In this document: positions 34,874 to 47,500 of the stretch, one piece after another
How positions within the stretch are numbered: position 1 is the stretch's first letter
How the letters are laid out: the number at the start of each line of letters is the position of its first letter
NCBI RefSeq assembly: GCF_023091745.1
Contig: NC_068910.1
Span: forward strand, 180,661,170 to 180,725,169
DNA from: Budorcas taxicolor
Taxonomy: Eukaryota > Chordata > Mammalia > Artiodactyla > Bovidae
DNA: 64,000 nt
Direction of reading: 5' to 3'
Notes under the pieces: model-generated
The model's database searches: none
What the model saw: only the letters and a program-made list of their open reading frames with translations
Told to the model about the DNA's origin: nothing
Made by a program: the position numbers and the translations under genes

Positions 34874-34990
34874 GGGACTTTGTGGTCCTCGTGGTCCAGT
34901 AGTTAAGGCTTCACCTTCCAATGCAGGGGGTGAGCTCCCTGGTCAGGGAGCTAAGATCCTGCATGCCCTATGGCCAAAAAAATAAAAATA
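34874..34990 (+). mobile_element. CHR-type SINE
   Basis: GGGACTTTGTGGTCCTCGTGG, then AGTAGTTAAGGCTTCACCTTCC, then 'CCTGCATGCCCTATGGCC' and an A-rich tail. This is the short tRNA-derived cetartiodactyl SINE. Confidence 0.8.
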
Positions 34991-36067
34991 ATAAAACATA
35001 AAACAGAAGTGATATGGTAAAAATTCAATAAAGACAAAAAATGGTCCACATCAAAAAAAAATCTTTAAAAAAAATAATTTTTAAGGCATTGACTGACAAG
35101 GATGTGATTCTCTAGAACTCACTCCACCCAGAATCCCTACCACGTGTATCAGGAAAACAAAACTCGAACACCAGAATACCTCAGTGAGAAGAAAGCTTCA
35201 TACAGTGGCCAATGACTTAATCAGACATTGTGTATGCTCTACCCATAATCACAGTTTTGTATTCCTCACGCCTCTTCCCAGTGGCTGACCTCAGAAATCA
35301 CCTCAAAGTTGTTCATCCCCGAAAATCAACTTCTAGGGTTGTTAGTGAGATTGACTATAATGCTCTTGAGTTTTCCATAAGTACTGGCTCACACACTGTT
35401 TGCTCTTAGAAAACGCTCGTGGAATTCATCCTACATTGTACCACCCTCTTTTCACACACACAGGACATTCACCTTTGGACAGCTTTTGAGATTTCATCTC
35501 ACAGATGTGAGAATCCTTAGGTGTATATCTTGCCCATCCTTATGAAATCATGACAAGCTGCAAATAGCCACCAATGATGGCCTTTGATATAGTACCTGTT
35601 AGAAAAGCGATATGTAGCATTTAGTGACCAGTTTACAATGTCACAGTCAGTAAGGCTGCCCTATAGACGTCTGCTTCTAACGTCTTGACAACTGTGGATA
35701 CTTGATCATGAGAGTGCTCCCTCTTCTGTCTTGGTCTTCTCTCAGGTTTGCATCTGTGTGGGGCTCTCACTTTTATCTGCTTTAGCTCTAGTTTTCCCAG
35801 GAAGTCAGCAACGAAAAATGTTAAAATTCACCCGTCATTTCTCTTTCATTTCTCCTTTATTCTCCCTTCATTCTCCATATACATTCTTAACTATTCTGGC
35901 CCCTACATGCCTCCTCTATCTCTTTCTTTACTCTCAAAACCACTAACTTAATTTGTCATTTTGAGATAGTACTATTACAATTGCCTCCTAAGTAGCTTTT
36001 GTATTTCCTATAATCTGGAGCCTATGGACTCACAAGAGGACCATCCATTTAAAAATGCCTCTAAATC
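34991..36067. other. Unannotated intergenic DNA
   Basis: Two short overlapping frames near 35731-35951 have no family resemblance. I see no gene. Confidence 0.4.
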
Positions 36068-36215
36068 TTTTTTTTTTTTTTTACTTTATTTTGCTTTATA
36101 ATACTGTATTGGTTTTGCCATACATTGACATGAATCAGCCATGGGTGTACATGAGTTCCCAATCCTGAACCCCCCTCCCACCTCCCACCTCCAAAATTGT
36201 ACCCATACATAGCTT
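36068..36215 (-). mobile_element. Bovine L1 3' end, antisense
   Basis: A T-rich start, 'TATTGGTTTTGCCATACATTG' and 'CCCCCCTCCCACCTCCCACC' are the reverse complement of the bovine L1 3' UTR. Confidence 0.8.
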
Positions 36216-36616
36216 TCTAAGGTCTAAATGGTTAGGAGCCTGAAATACTAATTGTTCATTGATAAATAAGTGCCTTAGGGTTTGCAGATTAACTTCGGTT
36301 GGCTGAGATGCAATCGTATTGGGTTGGGGTGATGCTGATTGACTTCAATCTCCTTTTTCTGCACTATTTCTCTTCGTGGCTCTTATCACTTGCTCTATTA
36401 GGCAAGTTCATAAAATTGCACAAAATAAGTGGCCAGGATTTTAGTCTACTTCACTGCTGTTGTATTCACTAAGCATATGACTTGATTGTTTGAGTAATTG
36501 ATTAATTAATAAGAAAATTATAGGGCTGGGAGCTAGTAATGATCAGCCCTAATTAAGAGACACAATAATTTTAACATTATGTTTATCTGTTGAAATGCAT
36601 ATGTGTGTGTGTGTGT

Positions 36617-36816
36617 GAGTCACTCAGTTGTGTCTCTTTGTAACTCCATGGATTGTAGCCTGCCAGGCTCCTCTGTCCATGGAATTCTCCAGGCAAGGAT
36701 TCCATGGAGTGGGTTGCCATTTCTTTCTCCAGGGGATCTTCCCAATCCTGGGATCAAACCTGGGTCTCCTGCATTGCAGGTGAATTCTTGACCATCTGAG
36801 CCACCAGGGAAGCCCA
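36617..36816 (-). mobile_element. Bov-tA SINE, antisense
   Basis: The right end GAGCCACCAGGGAAGCCC is the reverse complement of the tRNA head. The left end abuts a (GT)n run. A rough ATATGAGTGAG / ATATGTGTGTG duplication flanks it. Confidence 0.9.
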
Positions 36817-36856
36817 AAATACATATGAGTGAGTTTTTAAAAAATACATAAGTTCA

Positions 36857-36965
36857 GGAGTTCCCTGGTGGCCTAGTGGTTAGGATTCTGGGCTTTCACT
36901 GCCATGGCCTGGGTTCAGTCCCTGGTAGAGGATCTGAGATCCTGCAGGGCATGGCCAAACAAAGA
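36857..36965 (+). mobile_element. CHR-type SINE
   Basis: GGAGTTCCCTGGTGGCCTAGTGG head, 'GGGTTCAGTCCCTGG' B-box-like motif, and an A-rich AAAGAAAAG tail. Confidence 0.85.
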
Positions 36966-37921
36966 AAAGAAAAGGAGTTTTTTAAATTGTCAGGTGCTAT
37001 ATGATGTAATATCTTAGACTTGATTTGTTGGTATTATTTGCTCTGAAATATTTGGGGGTGAAATGAAAAGCGGCACAGTTGACATATTAGAGATGAAATA
37101 GAAGTACATAGATACCAAAAATGATAACAAGTCAAGCAAATGACATAGAGATGGGGGAGATGTAAATTCCCAGGGGCTGATGTAAAGGGTGAAAAAAGAT
37201 GTATATTTATTGTCATGTTTACTAAAAAAAATATCAAACCTATGAATTTACTGATCTGATGAATTTACTGAATTTGCTCTTTAGGGAAAGACTTAGAAAG
37301 AAGAAGGGAGGAGTGATTTAAAGAAAAATACTAGGTATATTGGGAGGTAATTAAAATGGCAAACCATTTGGAAGGTGTTGGTGAAATACCGCCCATAGTC
37401 CAAGAAGTACAGCGTTAGGAGTTCAGATTAACTTCAAATGTGAGATCTTAGCAATTCATATACCTAGTCAACCTCAGTCTCTTTTTATATAAAATGGAAT
37501 TATTATGATTGAATTTTACTTATTTCTTGTAAACATTAAATGAAGCCATATTTAAGCATGAAATTGATCTATACACCTTAAGAATCCATAGAAACACTAT
37601 AAAGTATGGTTATAAAGGAGAATGGTCAAATTTTAATCCTTCATATGCTGTGGACCCTCCAAATTTTTCAATAGTATAAATATGAACAGAAGTGGAGGAA
37701 GCTGGGAAACATGGGTCTTAAGAATGGGGCCTTAGAGTTTTAAAATTAATTCAACAGTATATTCTGGCTCTGAATTATTTAGAATATCACCTGAAAACCG
37801 GTATAATTTTAATGCCTACCTCATGAGAATATTTCTGAGAATTAACACATGTAACGCCTCTGGCACATACATGCTCTGACAATAATAGCAATGATTACTA
37901 CTACTACTATTGTTGTTATTT
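36966..37921. other. Intergenic DNA, possible MIR remnant
   Basis: About 37440-37560 weakly resembles a MIR (CAACCTCAGTCTC…AAATGGAATTATTATGATTG). Otherwise nothing is recognised. Confidence 0.3.
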
Positions 37922-38138
37922 AGGGCTTCCCAGGTGGCGATAATGGTAAAGAACCTGTCTAGCAATGCAGGAGACTTAACAGACTCCAGTTTGATCCCTG
38001 GGTTTGGAGGATCCCCTGGAGAAGGGCATGGCAACCCACTCCAGTATTCTTGCCTGGAGAATCCCATGGACAGAGAAGCCTGGCAGGCTACAATCCATGG
38101 GGTTGCAAAGAGTTGGACAGTGAGTTAGCACACAGCAT
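37922..38138 (+). mobile_element. Bov-tA SINE
   Basis: GGGCTTCCCAGGTGGCGATAA head, CAGTTTGATCCCTGGGTTTGG, and a Bov-A body ending in GTTGCAAAGAGTTGGACAGTG. Confidence 0.9.
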
Positions 38139-38774
38139 GCATTATTAAATAGGGCAAGTTGAACTAGAATTAGTCCCAACAAGCCTTCAAATTTCTAATA
38201 ATTCTGGCAGATTAAATAAAAGTAGAAAATACATGGAGAACTCTTGACACAAAGCAGCTGTAGAAATATCTCTTACAAAAACTCTTAAAAGAAGCAAACA
38301 TTCCTAACAATAGTTCTTTTTTAAAACTGACAGCAAAAAACAAAAAATGACCCATGTATCCATCCTGGGAAAATAAAGAGCTCTGTAACATGCCATGGTC
38401 ATCTTTCTGTGATTCATCCTAGCAAGGGTCTGCAAGTCCAGACCTGGGTTAGAAACTAACAAAAGAGTATGATGCCATGAGGTTGGTTGCCAAGGAGCTT
38501 TGGAAGAAAAACTGTGGATGCCAAGAACCCACAAATATGCCATATTTCCCAAGCAAGCATCTAAATCTGTACATCACATGTGACTTTTTAATTTAACCAT
38601 GTCAGCACTGCAGATTTAAAAACCATGTTCATATCACACGTACTTCTAGAGTTACTTCTGAGTTCCCGATTCTATAATTCAACCATGGTCGCTGACTCAC
38701 TTATTACTAACTATAAATCACTTGAACGTTTAGCTGCTGGATGTGGGGGCATTCCCAGTGTTTGGCTAAGTGGG

Positions 38775-38995
38775 CTAAGTGAGGCAGCCGAAGCTTTGTG
38801 GCTAACTGTTCAGGCTGGAGAGCCAGGTTGCCTGGGTTTGAATCAACTTTCTCTACTCACAAGCTGGCAGTGACCTGTGGTGAGTCACTTACCTTTATGT
38901 GCCTAACTTGTAAAATGACACGAACATTTTCCTTTTAGATTTTTTTGGTGAAGTTTAAATGAGTTGGTATTTGGGAAATGCTTATAATAATATTG
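38775..38995 (+). repeat. MIR SINE
   Basis: 'GGAGAGCCAGGTTGCCTGGG', 'TGACCTGTGGTGAGTCACTTACC' and 'AAATGAGTTGGTATTTGGGAAATG' match the MIR core and tail by eye. Confidence 0.7.
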
Positions 38996-39049
38996 CCAGA
39001 GTAAACCCTGTTGTCATTACAAGAAGTTATTTCCTTAAACCGGCAAAAA

Positions 39050-39225
39050 TCCTCAAAATTTGCTGCATGGGAACAATCTGGAAGGCTTGTTAATACACAG
39101 ACCCCAGGCCCCATCCCTGCAGTTTCTGATTCTGTGGGTCGGGGATGGAGCCTAAGCATTTATGTTTTGTTAACAAGGTCTAGGATCATGCTGACGCTGC
39201 TGGTCCCCAAACCACACCCTCAGAA
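39050..39225 (+). repeat. MER5A-type DNA transposon fragment
   Basis: 'AGGCTTGTTAATACACAGACC', 'CAGTTTCTGATTCTGTGGGTC' and 'GACGCTGCTGGTCCCCAAACC' match MER5A (hAT-Charlie). Confidence 0.8.
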
Positions 39226-39579
39226 GAAAAACAGCATTTAAACCCAGTGTGCTGGTAATCCCTTTCAACAGGAGAGGTTTCTCCAAAATTGGCCCACAAA
39301 AATCAAACTGCAGGTATCACAGGTTATCATCGCTACCTCTCAGCCTTCAGACCTAACTCTGGGGACCCTCAGACTTGAGAAGAGCTCACAGTGATTAAAG
39401 CCAAGTCCTTACACTCAACAGGTGGAGGAGACAAACGTGGGTAAGGTCCCGCGGCTGAAACTGCCCTGCGCACCAGTCAGAATGCGCCTGAGAAATCCTG
39501 GGAATTAGAAAAAAGCGGAGGAAACGAGAAGCGAGCAGGCATCCGTGCGTTCTCAAAAATAAAACTGGGTGGTCGTTTA

Positions 39580-39930
39580 TTATCTGTCTGTGTGCCGTGG
39601 AGCCTCGGCTCAGTCTCCAGACACGTAAGTCAATGTCACGCCGCCCCGCCATCCCTTCCTCGGCTCCCGAGGGTCCCTTTGCCCCGAGCAGCTGAACTCA
39701 GGAAATGCCAGCGGCGGGAGCCCCTTGGTCACCTGGGCGGAGAGGTGAGCGGCTCCGTCAGTCGTTTGCTGGGACGAGGAGAGGACCGATACCCGCGCCA
39801 GCGAGGGGCGGCTTGGCATGGGAATGCAGCTAGTCCTCTGCCCCAGTCTGGGCAAGGGGAGCAGTGAGGGAGGGGTGAGAGTCGGGAGGGGTGGAGCAAG
39901 GGCCGACGAGGGAAGGGAGTTAAAGCAAAA
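39580..39930. promoter_or_regulatory. CpG-rich patch, candidate IGSF10 promoter / 5' UTR exon region
   Basis: This is the only strongly CpG- and GC-rich stretch in the 42 kb before IGSF10. Two good splice-donor matches lie in or next to it: CAC|GTAAGT at 39625 and AGAG|GTGAGC at 39745. IGSF10's first coding exon has an acceptor directly before its ATG, so at least one upstream non-coding exon must exist, and this patch 3 kb upstream is the best candidate. A third donor-like site (CTCAG|GTACTG, 40457) makes 40.2-40.46 kb an alternative. A 24-A run follows at 39927-39950. No transcript evidence is available. Confidence 0.4.
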
Positions 39931-39951
39931 AAAAAAAAAAAAAAAAAAAAT

Positions 39952-41827
39952 CACCTCTTCAGTGACTGCTGCCGAACAAAAGACACACTCTTAGTAAAGA
40001 TTCGTCAGTAGGTAGAGACCCTTATTGTGGGCATTTATGATAGATTTGCCCGTAAAGGCTAAGGGAGGAGAAATTCCTGGGGCTTGGGGGTAAAATGGAG
40101 TGATGTTGATAGATATACCTAAATTGACAGCTTAAAGGGGAACTGAAGCGCACTGTTGAGGGAGGAGAGAGAACACTTCCGAACCTCCACGTTGCGTTTT
40201 GTTTCTGTAACAACAGCAGTTATGAAGAAGCACTTCTGACTGGCGACTTTGGGATATCTACGCTGCAGCTGTCCAGGCGCCTCCAGGTCTCTCTTGAGAG
40301 CAGTACTCCTGAGCGGTGAGCCAGAGAGGTCAAGCCATTCGCCCACCTGGGGAGCAGAGAACCCTTCCTCACTCAGCTGTGGGTACATTTCTTGGGAAGA
40401 TTTTCAGTCTTTTCCTATGTCAGGAGAGGATTCAGGACGACGGCAGAAGAGCTCAGGTACTGTCAATTTCTATTTCATTATATACATTTTCAGGTTTAAG
40501 TTTCTGGGAATCCACTCCCATGTGTTCAGACTTTTGGGTGTCTTTTCAGTAACTCTCAAGTGGGCAAACCCAGAACTTCTATTTTTCTAGCTGAACGACA
40601 GAACTGCCTTCAACCTATTCTTTTCTTTTCTTACTTAATTATAAGAAGAAGGTGGAAATGCTGTCTCCAGTCACATATTTATTTAAATATTTGGTAACCA
40701 GACAGTTACAATGACAAAAGTGGCCATCTGATTAAACCAGTATTAGATTTTAATTTGGGCTAAATTGTAATTCCATGAAGATACAAGCAATTCAGCATTC
40801 ATGTTATTTTAAATGTAGTTTGTAGTTAAAGAATGGTTGCTGGTAGAATCTAAAAAACAATTCTATGAAGATCACTTTTCTTAGAAAAGCATAATAGAGA
40901 TCTTATTACGTCTTTGTATGTTCTCAATTGCAGGCAAAAATTTGGTTTGGCTCCCTGGGCTTGCCTCACATGTGGGTACCAGATACCATTTTTTCCAAGC
41001 TGAGCATGTTTCTTCCCTGCATATGCCCCCACCCCCACGCCCACAGCAGATGTGAGAAGAAGGGACCAAGGGAAGAGGCAGAGGGATGTTCTAAGCAGAG
41101 CAAAAACAACATCATGCCTGCGAGGGGTCAGCGTGGCCCACTGTAGGGCAGGTATAAGGCTCAAGCCCTCTCAGCTGGCCAGTTACTATTCGTTATGGTC
41201 ATCATTTGGCAGTGATGTGTATAATTTGTCTTTTTTTTTTTTTTGGCAAAAACTTAAGACAATAGGAAGAGATTTATTCATCCTTTCACTGATTACAGCT
41301 CTAACTAAAAGTGTTTTTGAAGGTTTAAGAAAATGAAAAACCAAACGTGCTCAGTGATAAAACATGTATTATGAAACTTCACTTGATCACACATATACAG
41401 AAACACACACATCCAATAAAGAAAAGGCTAGAAGGAATAGAACAAAATGATATTGATTATATCTGGGTGGTGGGGAGTATAAGTAATTTTCTTTATTTGA
41501 CTTATTTACAACTTCTAACTTTTCAGTGTTGCACACGTATTAGCTTTATAATCAATTTTTTTAAGTCTAAAAGAACGAATGTATAAACAGGAAACTAAAC
41601 TTTATGTATTTCAGTTGTCACAATATCCCCATTATGCTTTCCATTTTCTTTTTTTTAATGAATCCCTAAGTAAAAGGGATTCCTGCTTTTCATTAAGAAG
41701 TGAAAATCTGTAAAGGAATTTTCACAATACCCTGCTTGTCACAGGAGTCCATATGAGGCCCACACACACTATGGCTTTGTAGTTAGCTTTACCGTAAAAG
41801 CTGCAAATGAAATTGGTCCCTAATAAC
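39952..41827. other. Intergenic or 5' intronic DNA upstream of IGSF10
   Basis: Mostly unique-looking sequence with a T-run near 41230. It may contain IGSF10 non-coding exons. The short frames here show no family resemblance. Confidence 0.4.
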
Positions 41828-42544
41828 CGAACTAAAAAGCCTCTTGATGAAAGTTAAAGAGGAGAGTGAAAAAGTTGGCTTAAAGCTCAACATTCAGAAA
41901 ACTAAGATCATGGCATCCGGTCCCATCACTTCATGGGAAATAGATGAGGAAACAGTGTCAGACTTTATTTTGGGGGGCTTCAAAATCACTACAGATGGTG
42001 ATTGCAGCCATGAAATTAAAAGACGCTTACTCCTTGGAAGGAAAGTTATGACCAACCTAGACAGCATATTCAAAACCAGAGACATTACTTTGCCAACAAA
42101 GGTCCATCTAGTCAAGGCCAGTGGTCTTGTATGGATGTGAGAGTTGGACTGTGAAGAAAACTGAGCACCAAAGAATTGATGCTTTTGAACTGTGGTATTG
42201 GAGAAGACTCTTGAGAGTCCCTTGGACTGCAAGGAGATCCAACCAGTCCATCCTAAAAGAGATCAGTCCTAGGTGTTCTTTGGAAGGACTGACGCTAAAG
42301 TTGAAACTCCAATATTTTGGCCACCTCATGCGAAGAGTTGACTAATTGAAAAAGACTCTGAAGCTGGGAGGGATTGGGGGCAGGAGAAGAAGGTGACGAC
42401 AGAGGATGAGATGGCTGGATGGCATCACGGACTCGATGGACGTGAGTCTGAGTGAACTCTGGGAATTGGTGAACAGGGAGGCCTGGCGTGCTGCGATTCC
42501 TGGGGTCGCAAAGAGTTGGACATGACTGAGCGACTGAACTGAAC
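41828..42544 (+). mobile_element. BovB 3' fragment ending 100 bp before the IGSF10 start exon
   Basis: Sense BovB from [15 protein letters not shown] to the 3' end (GACTGAGCGACTGAACTGAAC). The frame is broken by small deletions (near 42115 and 42345). It is inserted in the intron just upstream of the first coding exon. Confidence 0.9.
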
Positions 42545-42644
42545 CTTACAGGACAGTGTCCCAGATTATCCATTACTGTGTGTGGTCTACTGGAACTCTG
42601 CTCAAACCATATTTATAACTGAGGTATGATGTTTTTTTTTTCAG

Positions 42645-42839
42645 GATGAAGCCGAAAGGCAGGGGAAACACCAGCTTATTGCTCTCCTTCACTGCATTCT
42701 GCCTGATAGCCCTCCCTGGGGGCAGGGCCTGTCCTCGCCGCTGTGCCTGTTACGTGCCTACAGAGGTGCACTGCACGTTTCGGTACCTCACCTCCATCCC
42801 AGAGAGCATCCCACCCAACGTGGAACGTATCAATTTAGG
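42645..42839 (+). CDS. IGSF10: IGSF10 coding exon 1 (start codon, signal peptide, LRRNT)
   Basis: The acceptor is (T)9CAG at 42632-42644, then G and the ATG at 42646. It encodes the hydrophobic leader [13 protein letters not shown] and the LRRNT cysteines in [16 protein letters not shown]. The donor is GG|GTGAGT. The exon ends in phase 2, inside the Gly codon of INLG-YNSL. An acceptor right before the ATG means the 5' UTR begins in an upstream exon. Confidence 0.95.
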
Positions 42840-44538
42840 GTGAGTGAGGGTGCTTGTCTTGCTTCATTCTCAAGGAGGGATTGAGTACACTAGTGATATC
42901 CCCAAAACAGTTGCGACTTTGGTAGATTAACCACAATTCTGTTAATAATACTTTCCTTCCGAAATGAGTGCATGAGGATCTTAAGCTTTCTGGGGCAATA
43001 AGAAAAATTTTCCCTGTAAGCTTTTACTAAGGGAAAGTTTTTCTAGAACCCAAAGTCATTCATGGTAGGCTGAGACCCCCATGATTATAGAAAAGCTTCA
43101 TTCTGGCTCTATCTTTATTCTGGCTGAGTAACAATATAGCTCTTGCTAAGATTTAGAGTTATGATAATATCCATGAGGTAAATGTCCTCCTATAATATAT
43201 ATGAAAAGTTAACTAGATATTTTTTTTAAGGCCTTTGGATTTTTTTTCCCACACAAACTGACTTATTTAAAATACTTTAAAAATGCATAAATAATTAAAT
43301 CTGCTAAAAAGTGACTGTATTTTAAAGGCTGGTGAAAAAATGTGTGTGAATGAACAAAAAGGCAGACTTAACATCTTTTGACATTAGTGAGCACCGACTG
43401 TGGACCAAACACAAGGACAGTACCAGGGATATAATGATGAAGGATACATTATTCATGTGTAGAAACCAGTTAAAGTGAAAAGACAGATGTATAATCAGTA
43501 CAACTTACTAAGAATTGTAATACAGCATACTAAGTGTCTTGGGAATAATCACTACTGATAACAGCTAACATTACTTGTGTCCTGGCATTGGGCTAAGCAC
43601 TCTTCATGAATGCATTCATTTAATCCTCAAAACCTGTTTCAAGTAGGTTCTATTATTTGCATTTTATAGACAAGGAAACTGAGGCAAAGAAAGGTTATTG
43701 GTTTTTTTTTTTAACCCAGGATTGGCCCTACTCCCAGGAGCCAGGTACCTGAGTTCATAATCATATCTAAAACACTTGACTTCAGAGCCCAGACTTCTTA
43801 ACCATTGTTTCATAATGATGAATTCCACCTGGGAGAACGAGGGGCAATGTCATTAGGGAATGGGCTGGGTCTTAACAGTGTTCACAAATAGAGAAGGCTG
43901 GAGTTAAGGGCATTCCAACGTGAAGATACAACATAACATACAAAGGTTTGAAAATGAGAAGGGATGTAGCATGTTCCAGGAATGTGAGTAGAATAATTTT
44001 AACTGACAATGCAAGGGCTGGGTGAAGGGGCTGACCTTCCATGGCATCTGATGAATTCCAGTATTTCAAGCATTGGGTTATCTCCTTAGAGCACAGGGAA
44101 TCTTTAGTGGGGTGTGTGTTTGAGAGGTGGGGAGTGAAATTCAGTTGTGTGTGTGCATTTGTTGGGTTTTGCTTTGACATTTGTACTTTAGTTGACAGAC
44201 TTATGTTTTTATTTCAGGTACAACAGCTTGGTTAGATTAACAGAAGCAGATTTTTCTGGCCTGAACAAGTTGGAGTTACTAATGCTACACAGCAATGGCA
44301 TTCACACAATCCCTGCTAAGACCTTCTCAGATTTGCAAGCCTTGCAGGTGAGACTGATGTTGGGAAGGGGCAAGTTAATGAGGTGAGATGTGCCTCCAAA
44401 ACCTACCTGTTCCTGCTGCTGCTGCTAAGTCGCTTCAGTCGTGTCTGACTCTGTGCGACCCCAAAGACGGCAGCCCACCAGGCTCCCCTGTCCCTGGGAT
44501 TCTCCAGGCAAGAACACTGGAGTGGGTTGCCATATATA

Positions 44539-44585
<47 letters not shown>

Positions 44586-47500
44586 TCCCTCTTCAGTCTC
44601 CCTCCCACTGCCACCCATCCCAGCCCTCTAGGTCATCACAGAGCATCACTGAGCCATTCCGCAGCTTCCCAAAGCTATGTTTTACACATGGTAGTGTATA
44701 TATGTCAGCTACTGTTTCTCCACCCTCTCCTTCCCCTGCTGCATCCACAAGCTCCTGCCCTGCAAATAGATTCATCCGTACCATTTTTCTAGATTCCGTA
44801 TATATGTGTTAATATATGGTATTTGTGTTTCTCTTTCTGACTTCATTCTGTATGACAGACTCTAGGTTCATACGTCATTACAACTGACAATTTCATTCCT
44901 TTTGATGGCTGAGTAATATACCATTGTATTTATGTACCACATCTTCTTTGTCCATTCATCTGTTGATGGACCTCCTGGCTATTGTAAATAGTGTTGAAAT
45001 GAACATTGGGTTATATGTGTCCTTTTGAATTATGGTTTTCTCAGGGTATATGCCCACCACTGGGATTGCTGGGGCATATGGTAGTTTTATTCCTGGTTTC
45101 TTAAGGAACCTCCATACTGTTTGGTTGTAAAAGCAATATATTTTGTAAGTTTCACTTTACTTTTGCATTGCTTTATTAAAATTTTTTTTTTTAAGTTATG
45201 AGGACTTCTAAGAATGTATCAAATATTTTAAGAATTACTACTCCAGTAGGCAAGAAAGTGAAAAGTAGGAAGAACTCTTAGGAACAAGAACAAAGGTAAT
45301 GCAGGAAACATCAGGCATAAAGATTGGTATGTCTGCTGTAAGTAGGACCTGACACTTTAGAGAAGTTAATTCAATTTATGATGTCTATTAATTTTTTAAT
45401 AAAAAGTAAAACTACTGTTCAGAAGTACAACCATACCTGATTTTAAATTAGAAAAAGATGTCTCCCAAAGGTCCTCATAGATGACAGTAAAGCAAACTGT
45501 CAGTTCTACCCTTAAAAAAGATAAATTGCCAGTGCACAGTGAGTCTTCTCACACCACATCAAGGCTGTGTAAAGCCATAGGTTTAAGTCTAGATAAGTGA
45601 TTATGTTGACTTGGTTTAATCAGGCTTTATTTGGAAGATATATCTTCAGCAGATTAGATGGAGTTTCTTCATGGAATTCACACATGTTTTTCTTGACCAA
45701 GTTTCCAATAGATATTGATGAACATTGAGTTTGGTAATATTTGGGGCAAAGTTGTTCCATGTCACCAAATTTTCTTTATTAGGAAACTTAACATTCCAGA
45801 AAAGCATTCTCAACAGAGATGACAGATTAGGTCAAATCAGGAAAATATGGTAAATCATCGTTTTTACTAGCATTTTTTTTTCTTTTTGGGAAAAAGAGTA
45901 TGTTCAGCTGGTAGCTGGAGAAGGAATTGGAGAATACCCAAGTGCGACTGAAATACTGAAAAATTATTTTAACTTCAATTAAAATCACATTACTCTTAAT
46001 AGCTAAAAACTTAAAAAAACAAAAACAAAAACAAAAAAAAAAAACCCAAATGTCTATCAACTCATAAATGGATAAACAAGTTACATGTATAAAGTGGACT
46101 ACTCAATAGTAAGAATGAATAACTGACTTATACACTAAACTAGTGGTAAGTCTTGAAAATAAGGCTAGTTGGAAAAAGGCAGACACAGAAGACCACATAT
46201 TGTATCACCCATTATTTTAAATATTGAGAATTGGCAAATCCAGAGAAACAAAGTAAATCAGTGGTTTTCTAGGTCTAGGAGGAGGGGGGAAATTGTTTCA
46301 CCTGTACTTCCACCCCACTACTTTCTTACTTCATTGCATTGTTTTGAAATAAACCTGAGATATCATGTTTCATCTGTAAGTACTTCTATATATATATATA
46401 TCAAAATTTGAGTCTTTTAAAAATAGGTGTAAAATATTGTTTTACCTTAAAATTATAGCATTAATTCATCAATATCACAAACTATTCATGAGTGTTCTAA
46501 TTTCCCTGATATTCCGATATTTAATTTGCAGCTAGTTTGTCGAATTAGGATCCACACAATGACTGGATAATCTCAGTGTATGTTTTATTATGAATATGCT
46601 TGTCCTTTTTGCGGTAATTCCTTTGACAAAATAAGCGTGTTCTTTGTATTCTTAGGTCTTAAAAATGAGCTATAACAAAGTTCGAAAACTTCAGAAGGAC
46701 ACTTTTTATGGCCTCAGGAGCTTGACACGGTTGCATATGGACCACAACAACATTGAGTTTATAAACCCAGAGGTTTTTTATGGACTCACCTCTCTCCGAC
46801 TGGTGCACTTGGAAGGGAACCACCTCACTAAGCTTCATCCGGATACATTTGTCTCCCTGCGCTACCTCCGGATATTTAAAACATCTTTCATTAAGTACCT
46901 ATACTTGTCTGATAACTTTCTGAGCTCCATCCCTCAAGAGATGGTCACCTACATGTCTGATCTGGAAAGCCTTTATCTTCATGGGAATCCTTGGATCTGC
47001 GACTGTCAACTGAAATGGCTGTCTGACTGGTTACGGGAGAAGCCAGGTACCTAGACTATTTCTTTGTTATAATTCAATAGACGAAATCTGCATGGAGATG
47101 TTGAAAGAAAATGGAATCTCAATAATTCAGTGAGAATGAACTGTCTTAATTCATCAATTAATAATCTTTAATTCAGGTCAATAATCACTTCTGGCTTTTA
47201 GCAAGATTGGGAGCTAAGAAATGTATCATGTGTTACTCTTCCCTACTTACCACAAGACATAGAAACCCTTCCCTCTTCTTATTTTCCTTTCAGTCATTTG
47301 GTCAATACATATTTTTTTGAGTTTTATTCAAGGCCTTGTGCTCAGCAAAGCAACTGCCAAGAGCTCTGTGTCTGCTCTAATGACACATCTGGTGGGATAC
47401 AGATAAGCAATCAGAATGTAAAACGTGCTTTGACAGCAAAGTAATAGACAAGATGCATTCAGTCAACAAATAGCTACAAGAAGTCAGAGAGAACACAGGG

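Noticed and set aside
39400..39950. Possible processed pseudogene ending in a 24-A run
   Set aside because: No protein similarity, no matching flanking duplication found, and the CpG content and donor sites fit a promoter/exon region better. Not fully excluded.
40249..40590. 113-codon frame near the CpG-rich patch
   Set aside because: No family resemblance and no convincing coding bias. It overlaps a possible non-coding exon region.
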